Made by a program: the position numbers and the translations under genes
Assembly (NCBI GenBank): GCA_963806685.1
Contig: CAWDZB010000003.1
Coordinates: 1 to 64,000 of the forward strand
Direction: 5' to 3'
Origin: DDH964 sp963806685
GTDB lineage: Bacteria; Desulfobacterota; Desulfuromonadia; Desulfuromonadales; DDH964
DNA: 64,000 nt
Shown: in pieces, positions 49,398 through 58,647 of the stretch
Layout: each line of letters starts with the position of its first letter
Position numbering within the stretch: position 1 is the stretch's first letter
The notes under the pieces: model-generated
What the model was told of the DNA's origin: nothing
Seen by the model: the letters and a program-made list of their open reading frames with translations, nothing else
Databases searched by the model: none

Positions 49398-50678
49398 ATG
49401 AAATTCACCGAACTGAACCTGCCCGCCGAGGTCCTCAAGGGGGTCGCGCAGGTCGGCTTCACCGAGCTCACCCCGGTTCAGGAGGAGTCGATCCCGCTGG
49501 CGCTGGCCGGCAAGGATGTCGCCGCCCAGGCCCAGACCGGCACCGGCAAGACCGCCGCGTTCCTGATCTCCCTCTTCACCCGGCTGTTGCGCAGCGACCG
49601 CGGCAGCGGCAAGGATCCCCGGGCGCTGGTGCTGGCGCCGACCCGGGAGCTGGTGGTGCAGATCTGCGAGGACGCCAAGGGGTTAGGGGCCGGCTGTCCG
49701 TTCCGGGTCGAGGCGATCTTCGGTGGCGTCGACTACGACAAGCAGCGCCAGGCGCTGCGCGACGGGGTCGACATCATCGTCGCCACCCCGGGGCGGCTGA
49801 TCGACTACGCCAAGCAGCGGGTCTTCTCCTTCAATAGCATCGAGGCGGTGGTCATCGACGAGGCTGACCGCATGTTCGACATGGGCTTCATCAAGGATCT
49901 GCGCTACATCCTGCGCAAGCTCCCCCCCTTCGAGGAGCGCCAGACGATGCTCTTTTCCGCCACCCTCTCGCCGCGGGTGATGGAACTCGCCTACGAGTTC
50001 ATGGACCTGGCGCAGAAGGTGCGCATCGAGCCCGAGAAAATCACCGCCGACCGCGTCGAACAGATCCTCTACCATGTCGGCCGCCGGGAGAAGTTCCCGC
50101 TGCTGCTCGGCCTGCTGAAGAAGGAACCACAGCCGCAGCGGGTGCTGCTCTTCGTCAACACCAAGCGCGAGGCCGAGCACCTCGCCGAGCGGCTCAAGGT
50201 CAACGACTTCAAGGCCGCCGTGATCTCCGGCGACATCCCCCAGCGCAAGCGGATGCGCATCCTCGATGATTTCAAGGAGAGCCGCCTCAACTTTCTGGTC
50301 GCCACCGACGTCGCCTCGCGCGGCATCCACGTCGACGACGTCACCCACGTCGTCAACTACGACCTGCCGCAGGATGCCGACGACTACGTCCACCGCATCG
50401 GCCGCACCGCCCGGGCCGGGGCGGCCGGCAAGGCGATCAGCTTCGCCGACGAGGACCTGGTTTTCCACCTGCCGGAAATCGAGGAGTACCTCGGCCGAAA
50501 GATCCCCAGCACCTTCGCCGAGGAGGATGATTTCGTCCGCGACTACAAGCGCAGCCACCCCCACAAGAAGGCCCCGGTGCCGGAAAAGAAACCCGGCCAC
50601 GGCCACGCCGAGAAGCGGCCGCGGCGCCGCCGTCCGCATCGGCCCGGTGGCAAGGGGAAAGAGGGGCCGTCCTCGTGA
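49398..50678 (+). CDS. DEAD-box RNA helicase
   Basis: The 426-residue protein has all core motifs: Q motif (FTELTPVQEESIP), AQTGTGKT, PTRELVVQ, TPGRLIDY, DEADRMFDMGF, SAT, FVNTKREAEHLAERL, ATDVASRGIHV, and HRIGRTARAG. A basic, Arg/Pro-rich tail (KRPRRRRPHRPGGKGK) would add RNA binding. It resembles RhlE/RhlB types. Its place between trpB and trpA is unrelated to tryptophan synthesis. An AAAGGAAAA site precedes the ATG. Confidence 0.95.
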   Translation: MKFTELNLPAEVLKGVAQVGFTELTPVQEESIPLALAGKDVAAQAQTGTGKTAAFLISLFTRLLRSDRGSGKDPRALVLAPTRELVVQICEDAKGLGAGCPFRVEAIFGGVDYDKQRQALRDGVDIIVATPGRLIDYAKQRVFSFNSIEAVVIDEADRMFDMGFIKDLRYILRKLPPFEERQTMLFSATLSPRVMELAYEFMDLAQKVRIEPEKITADRVEQILYHVGRREKFPLLLGLLKKEPQPQRVLLFVNTKREAEHLAERLKVNDFKAAVISGDIPQRKRMRILDDFKESRLNFLVATDVASRGIHVDDVTHVVNYDLPQDADDYVHRIGRTARAGAAGKAISFADEDLVFHLPEIEEYLGRKIPSTFAEEDDFVRDYKRSHPHKKAPVPEKKPGHGHAEKRPRRRRPHRPGGKGKEGPSS

Positions 50679-50709
50679 ACCGCAGCGCGGCCAAAGGCAG
50701 GAGGAGCTG

Positions 50710-51390
50710 ATGCTCGGCGCTGCGTTAGCGGGTTTGGCCGGCTGCCGCTGCTGTCCGCGGCTGGTTAACCACATCGCCCAACTCACCCCGCAGAAGGGGC
50801 GGGCGCGGGAGGACTACTGGAATGCCCCGGTCGCCGGTTTCGGCGACCCGCAGGCCCGGCTCTGCCTGGTCGGGCTGGCGCCCGGCGCCCACGGCGCCAA
50901 CCGCACCGGCCGCCCCTTTACCGGCGATGGCGCCGGCGACTTCATGTACCCGCTGCTGCACCGGGCCGGACTGGCCAGCCAGGGTCAGGTTCTCGACCGT
51001 GAGGATGGCCTGACCCTGCACGACCTCTACATCACCAATGCCGTCAAGTGTCTGCCGCCGGAGAACAAGCCGTCTCCCGAGGAGTTCGCCGCCTGCCGCC
51101 CCTACCTGGCCGAAGAGTTGGCCAGCCTGCTGCGGCTCAAGGTGGTCATCGCCCTCGGCCAGGGCGCCTGGACGACCCTGATGCGCCATTTCCAGGCGCA
51201 GGGGGTAATTGGGCGTCTGGCGGACCATCCCTTCGGCCACGGGGTGCTCTGCCGCCTTCCCGGTCTGCCGTTGCTGCTCGCGAGCTATCACACCAGCCGT
51301 TACAACGTCCAGACCGGGCGCATCGACGCGCCGATGTTTCTGGATTTGCTGGCACGAGCCCGCTGCCTGGCGGACGGAGAAAACGGTTGA
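50710..51390 (+). CDS. Type 5 uracil-DNA glycosylase
   Basis: The 226-residue protein has the family's N-terminal cysteines for an iron-sulfur cluster (CRCC), motif 1 VGLAPGAHGANRTGRPFTGDGAG, the later YITNAVKCLPP with Cys, and motif LLASYHTSRYN. Type 5 (UdgB) enzymes remove uracil and some other deaminated bases. GGAGG precedes ATG 50710. It sits between the helicase and trpA with short gaps. Confidence 0.9.
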   Translation: MLGAALAGLAGCRCCPRLVNHIAQLTPQKGRAREDYWNAPVAGFGDPQARLCLVGLAPGAHGANRTGRPFTGDGAGDFMYPLLHRAGLASQGQVLDREDGLTLHDLYITNAVKCLPPENKPSPEEFAACRPYLAEELASLLRLKVVIALGQGAWTTLMRHFQAQGVIGRLADHPFGHGVLCRLPGLPLLLASYHTSRYNVQTGRIDAPMFLDLLARARCLADGENG

Positions 51391-51448
51391 AATGGGCCGG
51401 GGGTTCGACTACACTGACCAAATTTGAGATTGGAGCAGAGGTCTGACC

Positions 51449-52255
51449 ATGGGACGTATCGAGGCGACTTTCGCCCGCCTGCGGGCCGCCGGCGAGAAGG
51501 CGCTGATTCCATTTATCACGGCCGGCGACCCAGATCTGGCGACCAGTGAGCGGCTGATTCATGCCCTGGTCGAGGCGGGGGCCGACATCATCGAGCTTGG
51601 CGTGCCGTTCTCCGACCCGATGGCCGACGGGCCGACCATCCAGGCCGCTTCGGAACGGGCCTTGCGCGCCGGCACCAGCCTGGCCACCGTGTTGCAGCTG
51701 GTGGCGAGGGTGCGCTGTCACACCAATGTGCCGATCGTGCTGATGGGCTATTTCAACCCGGTCTTCCGCTATGGCGCCGAGCGCTTCGCCCACGATGCCG
51801 CGACCGCCGGCGTCGACGGGATGCTGCTCGTCGACCTGCCGCCGGAGGAGGCCGGTGAAATCAGGGCGGCCCTGCAGGCGGCCGGGCTGCGGTTGATCAC
51901 CCTGCTGGCGCCGACCACTCCGCCAGAGCGGCGGGCACGCCTGGCGGCGGCCGGCGAAGGCTACCTCTATTACGTATCGATGACCGGCGTGACCGGCAGC
52001 CAGGCGGTCGATGCCGCGGCCATTGCCGACGAGGTTGCGGACCTGCGGGCGCACAGCCCGGTGCCGGTGGCGGTCGGCTTCGGCATCACCACCGCCGCCG
52101 ATGCCGCGGCGGTCGGCCGCTTCGCCGATGGAGTGGTGATCGGCAGCGCCCTGGTGCGGATTGTCGAGTCCTGCGGTGCCTCGAGCGACCTGCTGCCCGA
52201 GGTCCGGCGCTTTATCGCGGGGCTCAAGGAGGGCCTGAGAGGGGCTCCGGCGTGA
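51449..52255 (+). CDS. trpA: Tryptophan synthase alpha chain
   Basis: TrpA splits indole-glycerol phosphate and passes indole to TrpB. The 268-residue barrel protein has LIPFITAGDPD, ELGVPFSDPMADGPTIQ with catalytic Glu/Asp, LMGYFNP, GMLLVDLPPEE, YYVSMTGVTGS, and VGFGI. It closes the trp gene string, 58 bases after the glycosylase gene. Confidence 0.97.
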   Translation: MGRIEATFARLRAAGEKALIPFITAGDPDLATSERLIHALVEAGADIIELGVPFSDPMADGPTIQAASERALRAGTSLATVLQLVARVRCHTNVPIVLMGYFNPVFRYGAERFAHDAATAGVDGMLLVDLPPEEAGEIRAALQAAGLRLITLLAPTTPPERRARLAAAGEGYLYYVSMTGVTGSQAVDAAAIADEVADLRAHSPVPVAVGFGITTAADAAAVGRFADGVVIGSALVRIVESCGASSDLLPEVRRFIAGLKEGLRGAPA

Positions 52256-52317
52256 TCCTTGCCTGATCTGATGGTCACGGCGGCGGTGTCCTGCCGCCAA
52301 CGGCCGGCGAGGTGCCA

Positions 52318-53088
52318 ATGATCCATATCCGCGTCCTGGGCAGCTTCGGTTCCCGGCTCCCCGGGTTCCACACCAGCAGTCTGCTGCTCAACCAGACCCT
52401 GCTGGTCGACGCCGGAACGATTACCGCGGTCCTGACCCAGGACGAGCAGATGGCGATCGAGGATGTCCTGCTGACCCACGCGCACCTCGATCACACCCTC
52501 GATTTGACGTTCCTGGTCGACAATATCATGCCCTTTCGCAGCCGCCCGCTGCGGGTCTGGGCACCGCAGCCGGTCCTCGATGACCTGCAGCGCCACTTGT
52601 TCAACAATGCCACCTGGCCGGATTTTACCCGGCTGCCCAGTCGCCAGGCGCCGGCCCTCGAACTGCACCCCCTGCCGGCGGCGGGGGCCTGTGACATCGC
52701 CGGCCTGACCGTGCGTTGGGCACGGACCGCCCACCCGGTCCATGCCGTCGGCTACTGCCTGCAGAGTTCCGGCGCGGGTTTCCTCTATTCGGGGGATACC
52801 ACGGTGACCGAGGAACTCTGGACCCTGGCAGGCGATTGCCCGCAGCTCAAGCTGGCAATTGTCGAAACCTCGTTCCCCAACCGATTCGCCGAGCTGGCGC
52901 GAGTCAGCGGTCACCTGACCCCGGCGATGCTGGCGGGTGAACTGGCCAAACTCGGCCGGCCGCAGGTACCGGTCGGAATCTTTCACATGAAGCCCCAGTT
53001 CCTCGACGAACTGCGCCGGGAACTGGCGGCCCTGAAGGATCCGCGCCTGCAGATCCTGTACGGCAGCGAGGAATTCCAGCTTTGCTGA
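52318..53088 (+). CDS. Metallo-beta-lactamase-fold hydrolase (class II cAMP phosphodiesterase-like)
   Basis: The 256-residue protein has THAHLDHTLD for the metal site, FLYSGDTTVTEELW, LAIVETSFPNR, and a late FHMKPQF. The SFGSRLPGFHTSSLLL opening and these motifs resemble class II cyclic-nucleotide phosphodiesterases. The true substrate is unknown. GCGAGG precedes ATG 52318. accD follows after 18 bases, so the two are likely co-transcribed. Confidence 0.85.
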   Translation: MIHIRVLGSFGSRLPGFHTSSLLLNQTLLVDAGTITAVLTQDEQMAIEDVLLTHAHLDHTLDLTFLVDNIMPFRSRPLRVWAPQPVLDDLQRHLFNNATWPDFTRLPSRQAPALELHPLPAAGACDIAGLTVRWARTAHPVHAVGYCLQSSGAGFLYSGDTTVTEELWTLAGDCPQLKLAIVETSFPNRFAELARVSGHLTPAMLAGELAKLGRPQVPVGIFHMKPQFLDELRRELAALKDPRLQILYGSEEFQLC

Positions 53089-53106
53089 AAACCATGAGGT
53101 AAACAT

Positions 53107-53955
53107 ATGGCCTGGTTCAAGAAATCGAAGGCGCCTCTGGCGCCGGTGGAGTTCAAGAAGGTGCAGATGCCCGAGGGGCTCTGGACCAAGTGCAAGAACT
53201 GCAACGAGATCATCTACAGCAAGGAGATCGAGCGCAACCTCAATGTCTGCCCGAAGTGCGACTACCATTTTCGCATCAGCGCCCGCGAACGCATCGAGCT
53301 GACCCTCGACGCCGGCAGCTTCGTCGAGATGGACGGACAGATGGAGTCGGTCGACTTCCTCAACTTCAAGGACTCCAAGAAATACAAGGATCGCATTCGG
53401 GCAGCGGTAAAGAAGAGCGGGCCGGGGGATGCGATCCTCTGTGGCGAGGGGCTGCTCGAAGGGCTGCCGGTGGTCATCGGGGTCTTCGACTTCGGTTTCA
53501 TGGGCGGCAGCATGGGCTCGGTGGTCGGGGAGAAGATCACCCGCGCCATCGAGCGTGGCCTGGAGAAGCAGGCGCCGGTGATCATCTTCTCCTCCTCCGG
53601 GGGAGCGCGCATGCAGGAGAGCATCCTCTCGCTGATGCAGATGGCCAAGACCAGCGCCGCCCTGGCCAAGCTGAAGAAGGCCGGCATTCCCTTCGTCTCG
53701 GTGCTGACCGACCCGACCACCGGCGGTGTCACCGCCAGCTTCGCGATGCTCGGTGACATCAACATGGCGGAACCGCGGGCGTTGATCGGCTTTGCCGGGC
53801 CGCGAGTCATCGAGCAGACCATCCGCCAGAAACTCCCCGAGGGCTTCCAGCGCTCCGAGTACCTGCTCGAGCACGGCATGGTCGACATGATCGTGCGCCG
53901 CGCCGAGATGAAGGAGCGACTGGCGCAGATCCTGAAAGTCTTCACCCGGCACTGA
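53107..53955 (+). CDS. accD: Acetyl-CoA carboxylase carboxyltransferase subunit beta
   Basis: AccD forms, with AccA, the carboxyltransferase that makes malonyl-CoA. The 282-residue protein has the N-terminal four-Cys zinc ribbon (CKNCNEIIYSKE...CPKCDYHFRIS) and the crotonase-like core with FMGGSMGSVVGEKI, SSSGGARMQE, DPTTGGVTASFAMLGD and GFAGPRVIEQT. Its frequent partner folC follows, separated by a hairpin. Confidence 0.97.
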   Translation: MAWFKKSKAPLAPVEFKKVQMPEGLWTKCKNCNEIIYSKEIERNLNVCPKCDYHFRISARERIELTLDAGSFVEMDGQMESVDFLNFKDSKKYKDRIRAAVKKSGPGDAILCGEGLLEGLPVVIGVFDFGFMGGSMGSVVGEKITRAIERGLEKQAPVIIFSSSGGARMQESILSLMQMAKTSAALAKLKKAGIPFVSVLTDPTTGGVTASFAMLGDINMAEPRALIGFAGPRVIEQTIRQKLPEGFQRSEYLLEHGMVDMIVRRAEMKERLAQILKVFTRH

Positions 53956-53991
53956 GATCCTCCGCCGGGCCCGTTTCCACTCTCTCCCCCT

Positions 53992-54036
53992 GACCCGCCG
54001 CGGGCGCCGTCCGGTGCCCCGGCGGGTGGAGTTTTT
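53992..54036 (+). terminator. Terminator-like hairpin between accD and folC
   Basis: ACCCGCCGCGGGCGCC pairs with GGTGCCCCGGCGGGT and is followed by GGAGTTTTTC. It ends 9 bases before the folC ATG, so it may be a terminator with partial read-through or a translational block on folC. Confidence 0.6.
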
Positions 54037-54044
54037 CGCCGACT

Positions 54045-55337
54045 ATGCCCAACCGGCCTGCCGACCCGGCTTTCGCCGCCAGTCTCGCCTATCTTTACGG
54101 CCTGCAGCGCTTCGGCATCAAGCTCGGCCTCGAGAACATCCGGGCGTTGCTGGAGCGTCTCGGCCAGCCCCAGCAGGCCTTTGCCGCCGTCCATGTCGCG
54201 GGCAGCAACGGCAAGGGATCGGTCTGTGCCGCCCTGGCGGAGATCCTTGGCCGGGCCGGGGTGCCGGTTGGCCTTTATACATCGCCCCATCTCCATTCTT
54301 TCACCGAACGGATTCGGGTGAGAGGCGAACCGATCGCCGAGGCGCAGGTCGCCGCGCTGACCGCAGAGATCCGGCAGCAGGCCGGAGGGGTGCCGGCAAC
54401 CTTCTTCGAATTCACTACCGCCCTGGCGCTGCTTTATTTCGCCCGTCGCCGGGTCGCCTGGGCAATCCTCGAGACCGGCATGGGGGGCCGCCTCGATGCG
54501 ACCAACGCGGTGACGCCGCGGCTGTGCGTGATCACTCCGCTGTGCCGCGACCACGGCAGTCATCTCGGTGCCGACCTGGCCGCCATCGCCGGCGAAAAGG
54601 CGGGGATCATCAAACCCGGGGTGCCGGTGCTTTGCGCCCCCCAGCCGGCAGCGGCGCTGGAGGTGATTACCCGCCGCGCGACCGAACTGGCCGCCCCGCT
54701 CTACCTGGGCGGCAGGGATTTCGACGTTCGGCAGGAGCAGGATGGCCTGGTCTTTTGCGGAATCGGGAATGACCTGCGGGGGCTGAGCTTCGGCCTGGTC
54801 GGCCGTCATCAGCAGCTCAATCTCGGCCTGGCCCTGGCCGCCGCCGCATTGCTGCGCCGGCAGGGGGTGGATATCCCGGACACCGCGCTGCGCGAAGGGA
54901 TCGCCGGGGTGCGCTGGCCGGGTCGTCTGGAGTGGTGGCGGGACGGCCGCAGCATCCTTCTCGACGGCGCCCACAACGAAGGGGGCGCCCGGGTACTGGC
55001 CGACTACCTCGCCGACCAGGGGCTCGCCGGGGTGCGCTGGGTGGTCGGACTCAAGGCCGACAAGGACGCGGCCGAACTGCTAACCCCGCTTCTGCCGCAC
55101 ACGGGGAGGCTCTATTGCACCCGTCCGCCGGTGGATGCGGTGCACGACCCCGAAGCGATTGCCGCCGCGGCCCTGACGGCCGGGCACCCGGCAGCGGTCT
55201 TTGCCGAACCGGCCGCGGCGCTGGCCGCCGCCCTCGCCGACCGCCGGGAGGGGGAAGTGGTGCTGGTGGCCGGTTCACTGTTCCTGGTCGCAGCGGCCCG
55301 GGACTATCTGATGGCCCTGGAGAGGGACGGCGCGTGA
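54045..55337 (+). CDS. folC: Folylpolyglutamate synthase / dihydrofolate synthase
   Basis: FolC adds glutamates to folates. The 430-residue Mur-ligase-like protein has the P-loop AGSNGKGS at 52-59, YTSPHLHSFTERIRV, ETGMGGRLDATN, LCRDHGSHLG, and a C-terminal HNEGGARVLADYL. The ribosome site is weak (GGAG 14 bases off) because the terminator-like hairpin occupies the leader. The stop overlaps the lptD start (GTGA). Confidence 0.95.
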   Translation: MPNRPADPAFAASLAYLYGLQRFGIKLGLENIRALLERLGQPQQAFAAVHVAGSNGKGSVCAALAEILGRAGVPVGLYTSPHLHSFTERIRVRGEPIAEAQVAALTAEIRQQAGGVPATFFEFTTALALLYFARRRVAWAILETGMGGRLDATNAVTPRLCVITPLCRDHGSHLGADLAAIAGEKAGIIKPGVPVLCAPQPAAALEVITRRATELAAPLYLGGRDFDVRQEQDGLVFCGIGNDLRGLSFGLVGRHQQLNLGLALAAAALLRRQGVDIPDTALREGIAGVRWPGRLEWWRDGRSILLDGAHNEGGARVLADYLADQGLAGVRWVVGLKADKDAAELLTPLLPHTGRLYCTRPPVDAVHDPEAIAAAALTAGHPAAVFAEPAAALAAALADRREGEVVLVAGSLFLVAAARDYLMALERDGA

Positions 55338-57436
55338 CCCGTTTTATCAATACATTTTTGCTGGCCCTGTGCGCCGTTCTGCTGCTGGCGGCCGTTCCGG
55401 GTTTGTCCGCTGAAATCCCGACGGTAAAGGGGGACAGCGGTCCGGTTTCCCTCAATGCGGATTCCCTGAGTTATGACAAGGGTACCGATACCTACCACGC
55501 CACTGGCGATGTGCACCTCCAGCAGGGGGGGATGGAACTTCACGCCGCCAGCATCAGCTGGAACCGCAGTAGCGGCGATGCCGAGGCGAGCGGCGGGGTG
55601 CGTCTCACCGGCCCCGAAGGGGTGATGGAAGGGGACTCGCTCTCCTATAACCTGGAAACCGGTCGCGGCCGCCTGAACAACGGCCGGGTCTTTACCGCGG
55701 GACAGAGCTTCCACATCGCCGGCCGCGAGATCGAGAAGCTCGGTGCCCAGGAATACCGTGTCCAGGACGGCACTTTCACCACCTGCGAAGGGGACCACCC
55801 GTCGTGGAAGTTCGGCGCCGGCAACTTCGGCGTCACCCTCGGCGGCTATGCCCGCGCCTCCAACGTCCTCTTTTACCTCAAGGATGTTCCGGTCCTCTAT
55901 ATCCCCTACCTGATCTACCCGGCCAAGACCGAGCGCGAGTCTGGCCTGCTCCTGCCGCGCTACGGTTTCTCCACCCGCCGCGGTACCCAGTTTTCCCTGG
56001 CCTGGTACCAGGTCCTGGCGCGCAATCTCGACGCCACCTTCGAGCTCGACTACATGTCCAAGTTCGGCCTCGGTAAGGGACTCGAGTACCGTTATGTACT
56101 GGGGGACGACAACCAGGGGGTGTTCCATGCCTACCACGTCACCGAAGGCGGCCGCACCGACCGCTATTCCCTCACCGGCCGCCACCGCGGCACCCTGCCC
56201 GCCGACGTGCACCTGGCGGCCGACGTCGATTTCGTCAGCAGCCGGGACTACTACGCGGATTTCGGCGAGGACTACAATATCTATACCCGGGACAAGGCCG
56301 AGACGGTGGTCTACCTTGCCCGCAACTGGGACAAAGTCAACCTCGCGGGCCAGTTCAAGTACCTCAAGGATCTTGAGCAGTCGGGCGAGGGGACCCTGCA
56401 GCGCCTGCCGGAAGTGCGGCTGGCCGGCCTTACCCAACGCCTGGACGGAACCCCGCTGTTTCTGCGCTACGATCTTGAAGGGGATGAGTTCTGGCGGCGC
56501 AAGGGGGAGAAGGGGGCCCGCCTGAGCCTGCACCCCGTCCTCTCCACCGATCTGCTTTCCAATCCGCTCTTTTCCCTGGTGCCGGAGATCGGCTATCGGG
56601 AACGTTTTTACAGCACCACCCGCGACGATTTCCAGACCAAGGGGGTTTTCGATTTCGGCGCCCGCGCCTCGACCCTCTTCTCCCGGGTCTACGGCGTCGC
56701 GGGGCAAAGCGTGCGGAAAATCCGCCATAGCATCGAACCGGAAATCGACTATTCCTATATCCCCGACGTCGCCCAGTCGACCCTGCCCGAGTTCGACAGT
56801 CTCGACCGCATCGGGCCGGAAAACCGCATCAGTTATTCACTGACCAACCGGTTTACAGCCCGCATCGAGAGCGAAAGCGGCGAGCCCTATTATCACGAGT
56901 TCCTCTACCTACGTCTGTCGCAAAGTTATGATTTTGATAAGTTTCAGGAACCCCTCGACCCGCCCGAGAATGTCGGGCAGCCATTTTCGCCATTGCTGCT
57001 CGAGGCGATTGCCCGGCCGAACCGTTGGAGTTACCTCGATTTTGACGCCAGTTACGACATTAATTCCGGCGAAAATCGGCTGGTCGACTACAACTTGAAC
57101 GGATCGCTCACCGACACCGTTGGCAACAAGTTCACCATCGACTATCGCAACCGGCGGGGCGAGCTCAATTACCTCGGCGCGACGCTCGAAACCTCCCTGC
57201 TTAAACCGGTCTACGTACGCCTGGCGGATCGCTACGACTTCTTTGCCGACAAAGCCCTGGAGAGCGTTGTCGGCCTCGAATACCGGGCCCGTTGCTGGAG
57301 TTTCTTCGTCACCTACCGGCAACGTCCCGACGAGCAGGGGGTGGTGGTCGCCTTTTCCCTCTCCGGGATCGGCCGGGTCGCCGACCTCGGCGCCAGCCGG
57401 CCACGCACCACCGAGCAGACCGGTGGCGGGGGTTGA
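55334..57436 (+). CDS. lptD: LPS-assembly protein LptD
   Basis: LptD is the outer-membrane barrel that inserts lipopolysaccharide. The 700-residue protein has a signal peptide (residues 1-25), an OstA/jellyroll domain (about 35-150: LNADSLSYDKGTDTYHATGDVHLQQGG), and a large beta-barrel with LPRYGFSTRRGTQFSL and KIRHSIEPEIDYSYIP. It is shorter than E. coli LptD (about 784) but usual for this group. GTG 55334 overlaps the folC stop by three bases; the open frame further upstream is a shadow of folC. Confidence 0.93.
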   Translation: MTRFINTFLLALCAVLLLAAVPGLSAEIPTVKGDSGPVSLNADSLSYDKGTDTYHATGDVHLQQGGMELHAASISWNRSSGDAEASGGVRLTGPEGVMEGDSLSYNLETGRGRLNNGRVFTAGQSFHIAGREIEKLGAQEYRVQDGTFTTCEGDHPSWKFGAGNFGVTLGGYARASNVLFYLKDVPVLYIPYLIYPAKTERESGLLLPRYGFSTRRGTQFSLAWYQVLARNLDATFELDYMSKFGLGKGLEYRYVLGDDNQGVFHAYHVTEGGRTDRYSLTGRHRGTLPADVHLAADVDFVSSRDYYADFGEDYNIYTRDKAETVVYLARNWDKVNLAGQFKYLKDLEQSGEGTLQRLPEVRLAGLTQRLDGTPLFLRYDLEGDEFWRRKGEKGARLSLHPVLSTDLLSNPLFSLVPEIGYRERFYSTTRDDFQTKGVFDFGARASTLFSRVYGVAGQSVRKIRHSIEPEIDYSYIPDVAQSTLPEFDSLDRIGPENRISYSLTNRFTARIESESGEPYYHEFLYLRLSQSYDFDKFQEPLDPPENVGQPFSPLLLEAIARPNRWSYLDFDASYDINSGENRLVDYNLNGSLTDTVGNKFTIDYRNRRGELNYLGATLETSLLKPVYVRLADRYDFFADKALESVVGLEYRARCWSFFVTYRQRPDEQGVVVAFSLSGIGRVADLGASRPRTTEQTGGGG

Positions 57437-57460
57437 TGCTGACGCAGTATCTGGTAGAAT
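57433..57460 (+). promoter_or_regulatory. sigma70-type promoter of the HhH protein gene
   Basis: TTGATG (57433-57438), a 16-base spacer and TAGAAT (57455-57460). It overlaps the last codon of lptD. The gene starts 134 bases downstream, leaving a fairly long leader. Confidence 0.6.
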
Positions 57461-57593
57461 GATTTCCGGAATTTTTTATGAGGTTCCATATCCCCGGTTC
57501 CGGCAATCGACGGCCCAGGGAAAGGAGGGTAGGAGGGGGGCGCCGGATCGGGTGAGTTCGTCAACACCCAACCATCAACATCGAGGGGGAAAC

Positions 57594-57884
57594 ATGTACA
57601 GACTGTTCGTAGTTTTGTGGACCGTTCTGGTCCTGGCCGCGGCCGTCCCGGCCCTGGCCACCGAAGCCCAGGTTGCAAAAGCCGCCCAGACGGTTGTCAA
57701 CATCAACACGGCGAGTGCCGAACAGCTCGAGACCCTGCCCAGTATCGGCGGGGTGACCGCGGAACGGATCGTCTCCTACCGGGCCGAAAACGGTCCCTTC
57801 GCCAGCGTCGACGATTTGGTCAAGGTCAAGGGGATCGGCAGCAAGATCCTGGAAAAGATCCGCGGTCAGATCGTTCTTCACTAA
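57594..57884 (+). CDS. Secreted ComEA-like helix-hairpin-helix protein
   Basis: The 96-residue protein has a signal peptide (residues 1-23) and one double HhH motif: VNINTASAEQLETLPSIGGVTAERIVSYR followed by FASVDDLVKVKGIGSKILEKI. This is the DNA-binding domain of ComEA, the periplasmic DNA receptor in natural transformation. With the exported LigE-like ligase (36467) it hints at DNA uptake, though no other com genes are in the window. GAGGGGGA precedes the ATG. Confidence 0.9.
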   Translation: MYRLFVVLWTVLVLAAAVPALATEAQVAKAAQTVVNINTASAEQLETLPSIGGVTAERIVSYRAENGPFASVDDLVKVKGIGSKILEKIRGQIVLH

Positions 57885-57905
57885 GCGCTCAGCTCCACAC
57901 CCTCG

Positions 57906-57943
57906 ACATGCGCCCGCCGTTAACCCGGCGGGCGCATGTCTTT
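57906..57943 (+). terminator. Strong Rho-independent terminator
   Basis: ACATGCGCCCGCCG and CGGCGGGCGCATGT form a perfect 14-bp stem around a 6-base loop and are followed by CTTT. It ends the HhH gene. Confidence 0.85.
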
Positions 57944-58055
57944 GCCGGGATGTCCGCCGCCGGCCGAAAATTCACTGGTCTCCCCATCCCCGGCTGTGGC
58001 ATGCTAGATACTACGACCGCACCCGGCGGCCGCAACCCAGTTTCCGGACTCCCCG

Positions 58056-58415
58056 ATGCCGGCAGCCGAACCCTCCTCTTCATCGTCTTTGCGACGCGTC
58101 CCTTGGTGGGCCGTTGTGATCATTGCCGCTCTCGTTGCCCTCGCCCTGTTCGGTGACAAGGGGGTGCTGCGTGCCCTTCAGGCGAATCGCCAGAAGAGTG
58201 CGCTGGAAACCGAGGTCAAGACCCAGGCGGCGGCCAATGCCGAGTTGCGCCAACAGATCAAGGCGCTGCGCAACGATCCGCGCACCATCGAAAACCTTGC
58301 CCGCAAGGAACTCGGCATGGTTAAGGACGACGAGCTGGTTTACCAGTTTCGCAACCTTCCACGGTCCTCTACGTCGCAGGCACCCGCTCCCGCCGAGACG
58401 CCCCCCGGCAAGTAA
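58056..58415 (+). CDS. FtsB/DivIC-like septum formation protein
   Basis: The 119-residue protein has a Ser-rich N-terminus, one transmembrane helix (about 17-35), and a periplasmic coiled coil (ANRQKSALETEVKTQAAANAELRQQIKALRNDPRTIENLARKELGMVKDDELVYQF). The coiled coil followed by IENLARKELGMV is the signature of FtsB/DivIC division proteins, which join FtsL and FtsQ at the septum. A short Pro-rich tail ends it. Confidence 0.87.
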   Translation: MPAAEPSSSSSLRRVPWWAVVIIAALVALALFGDKGVLRALQANRQKSALETEVKTQAAANAELRQQIKALRNDPRTIENLARKELGMVKDDELVYQFRNLPRSSTSQAPAPAETPPGK

Positions 58416-58434
58416 GCCTAGGGGCGGGCGCAGC

Positions 58435-58463
58435 TTGACAGCTGCCAGTGGGGGGCGTAACAT
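58435..58463 (+). promoter_or_regulatory. sigma70 promoter of argS
   Basis: TTGACA (58435-58440), exactly 17 bases, TAACAT (58458-58463). The argS start lies 185 bases downstream, which leaves room for a regulated leader, but no T-box or attenuator was recognised there. Confidence 0.8.
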
Positions 58464-58647
58464 ACGCATTCCGCCGCGGCGCCTGTTCGCAATGAAAACG
58501 CAGGGCTGCTGATGCCCGCCGCACCCCGTTCCGCGCCTGGCAACGATCCGGCGCAGTTCACCGGCTTGTCCACCGCCGGGTGGCCGGCTCGCGAACCCCG
58601 CCTGCAGCGGGCCCCGGCGAGATTTCCCCCGCGAAAGACTTGATACC

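Noticed and set aside
51970..54974. Long minus-strand ORFs opposite trpA, the MBL gene, accD and folC
   Set aside because: They mirror conserved plus-strand genes and have no start signals or domains.
58464..58647. T-box leader in front of argS
   Set aside because: No T-box sequence or specifier loop could be recognised.
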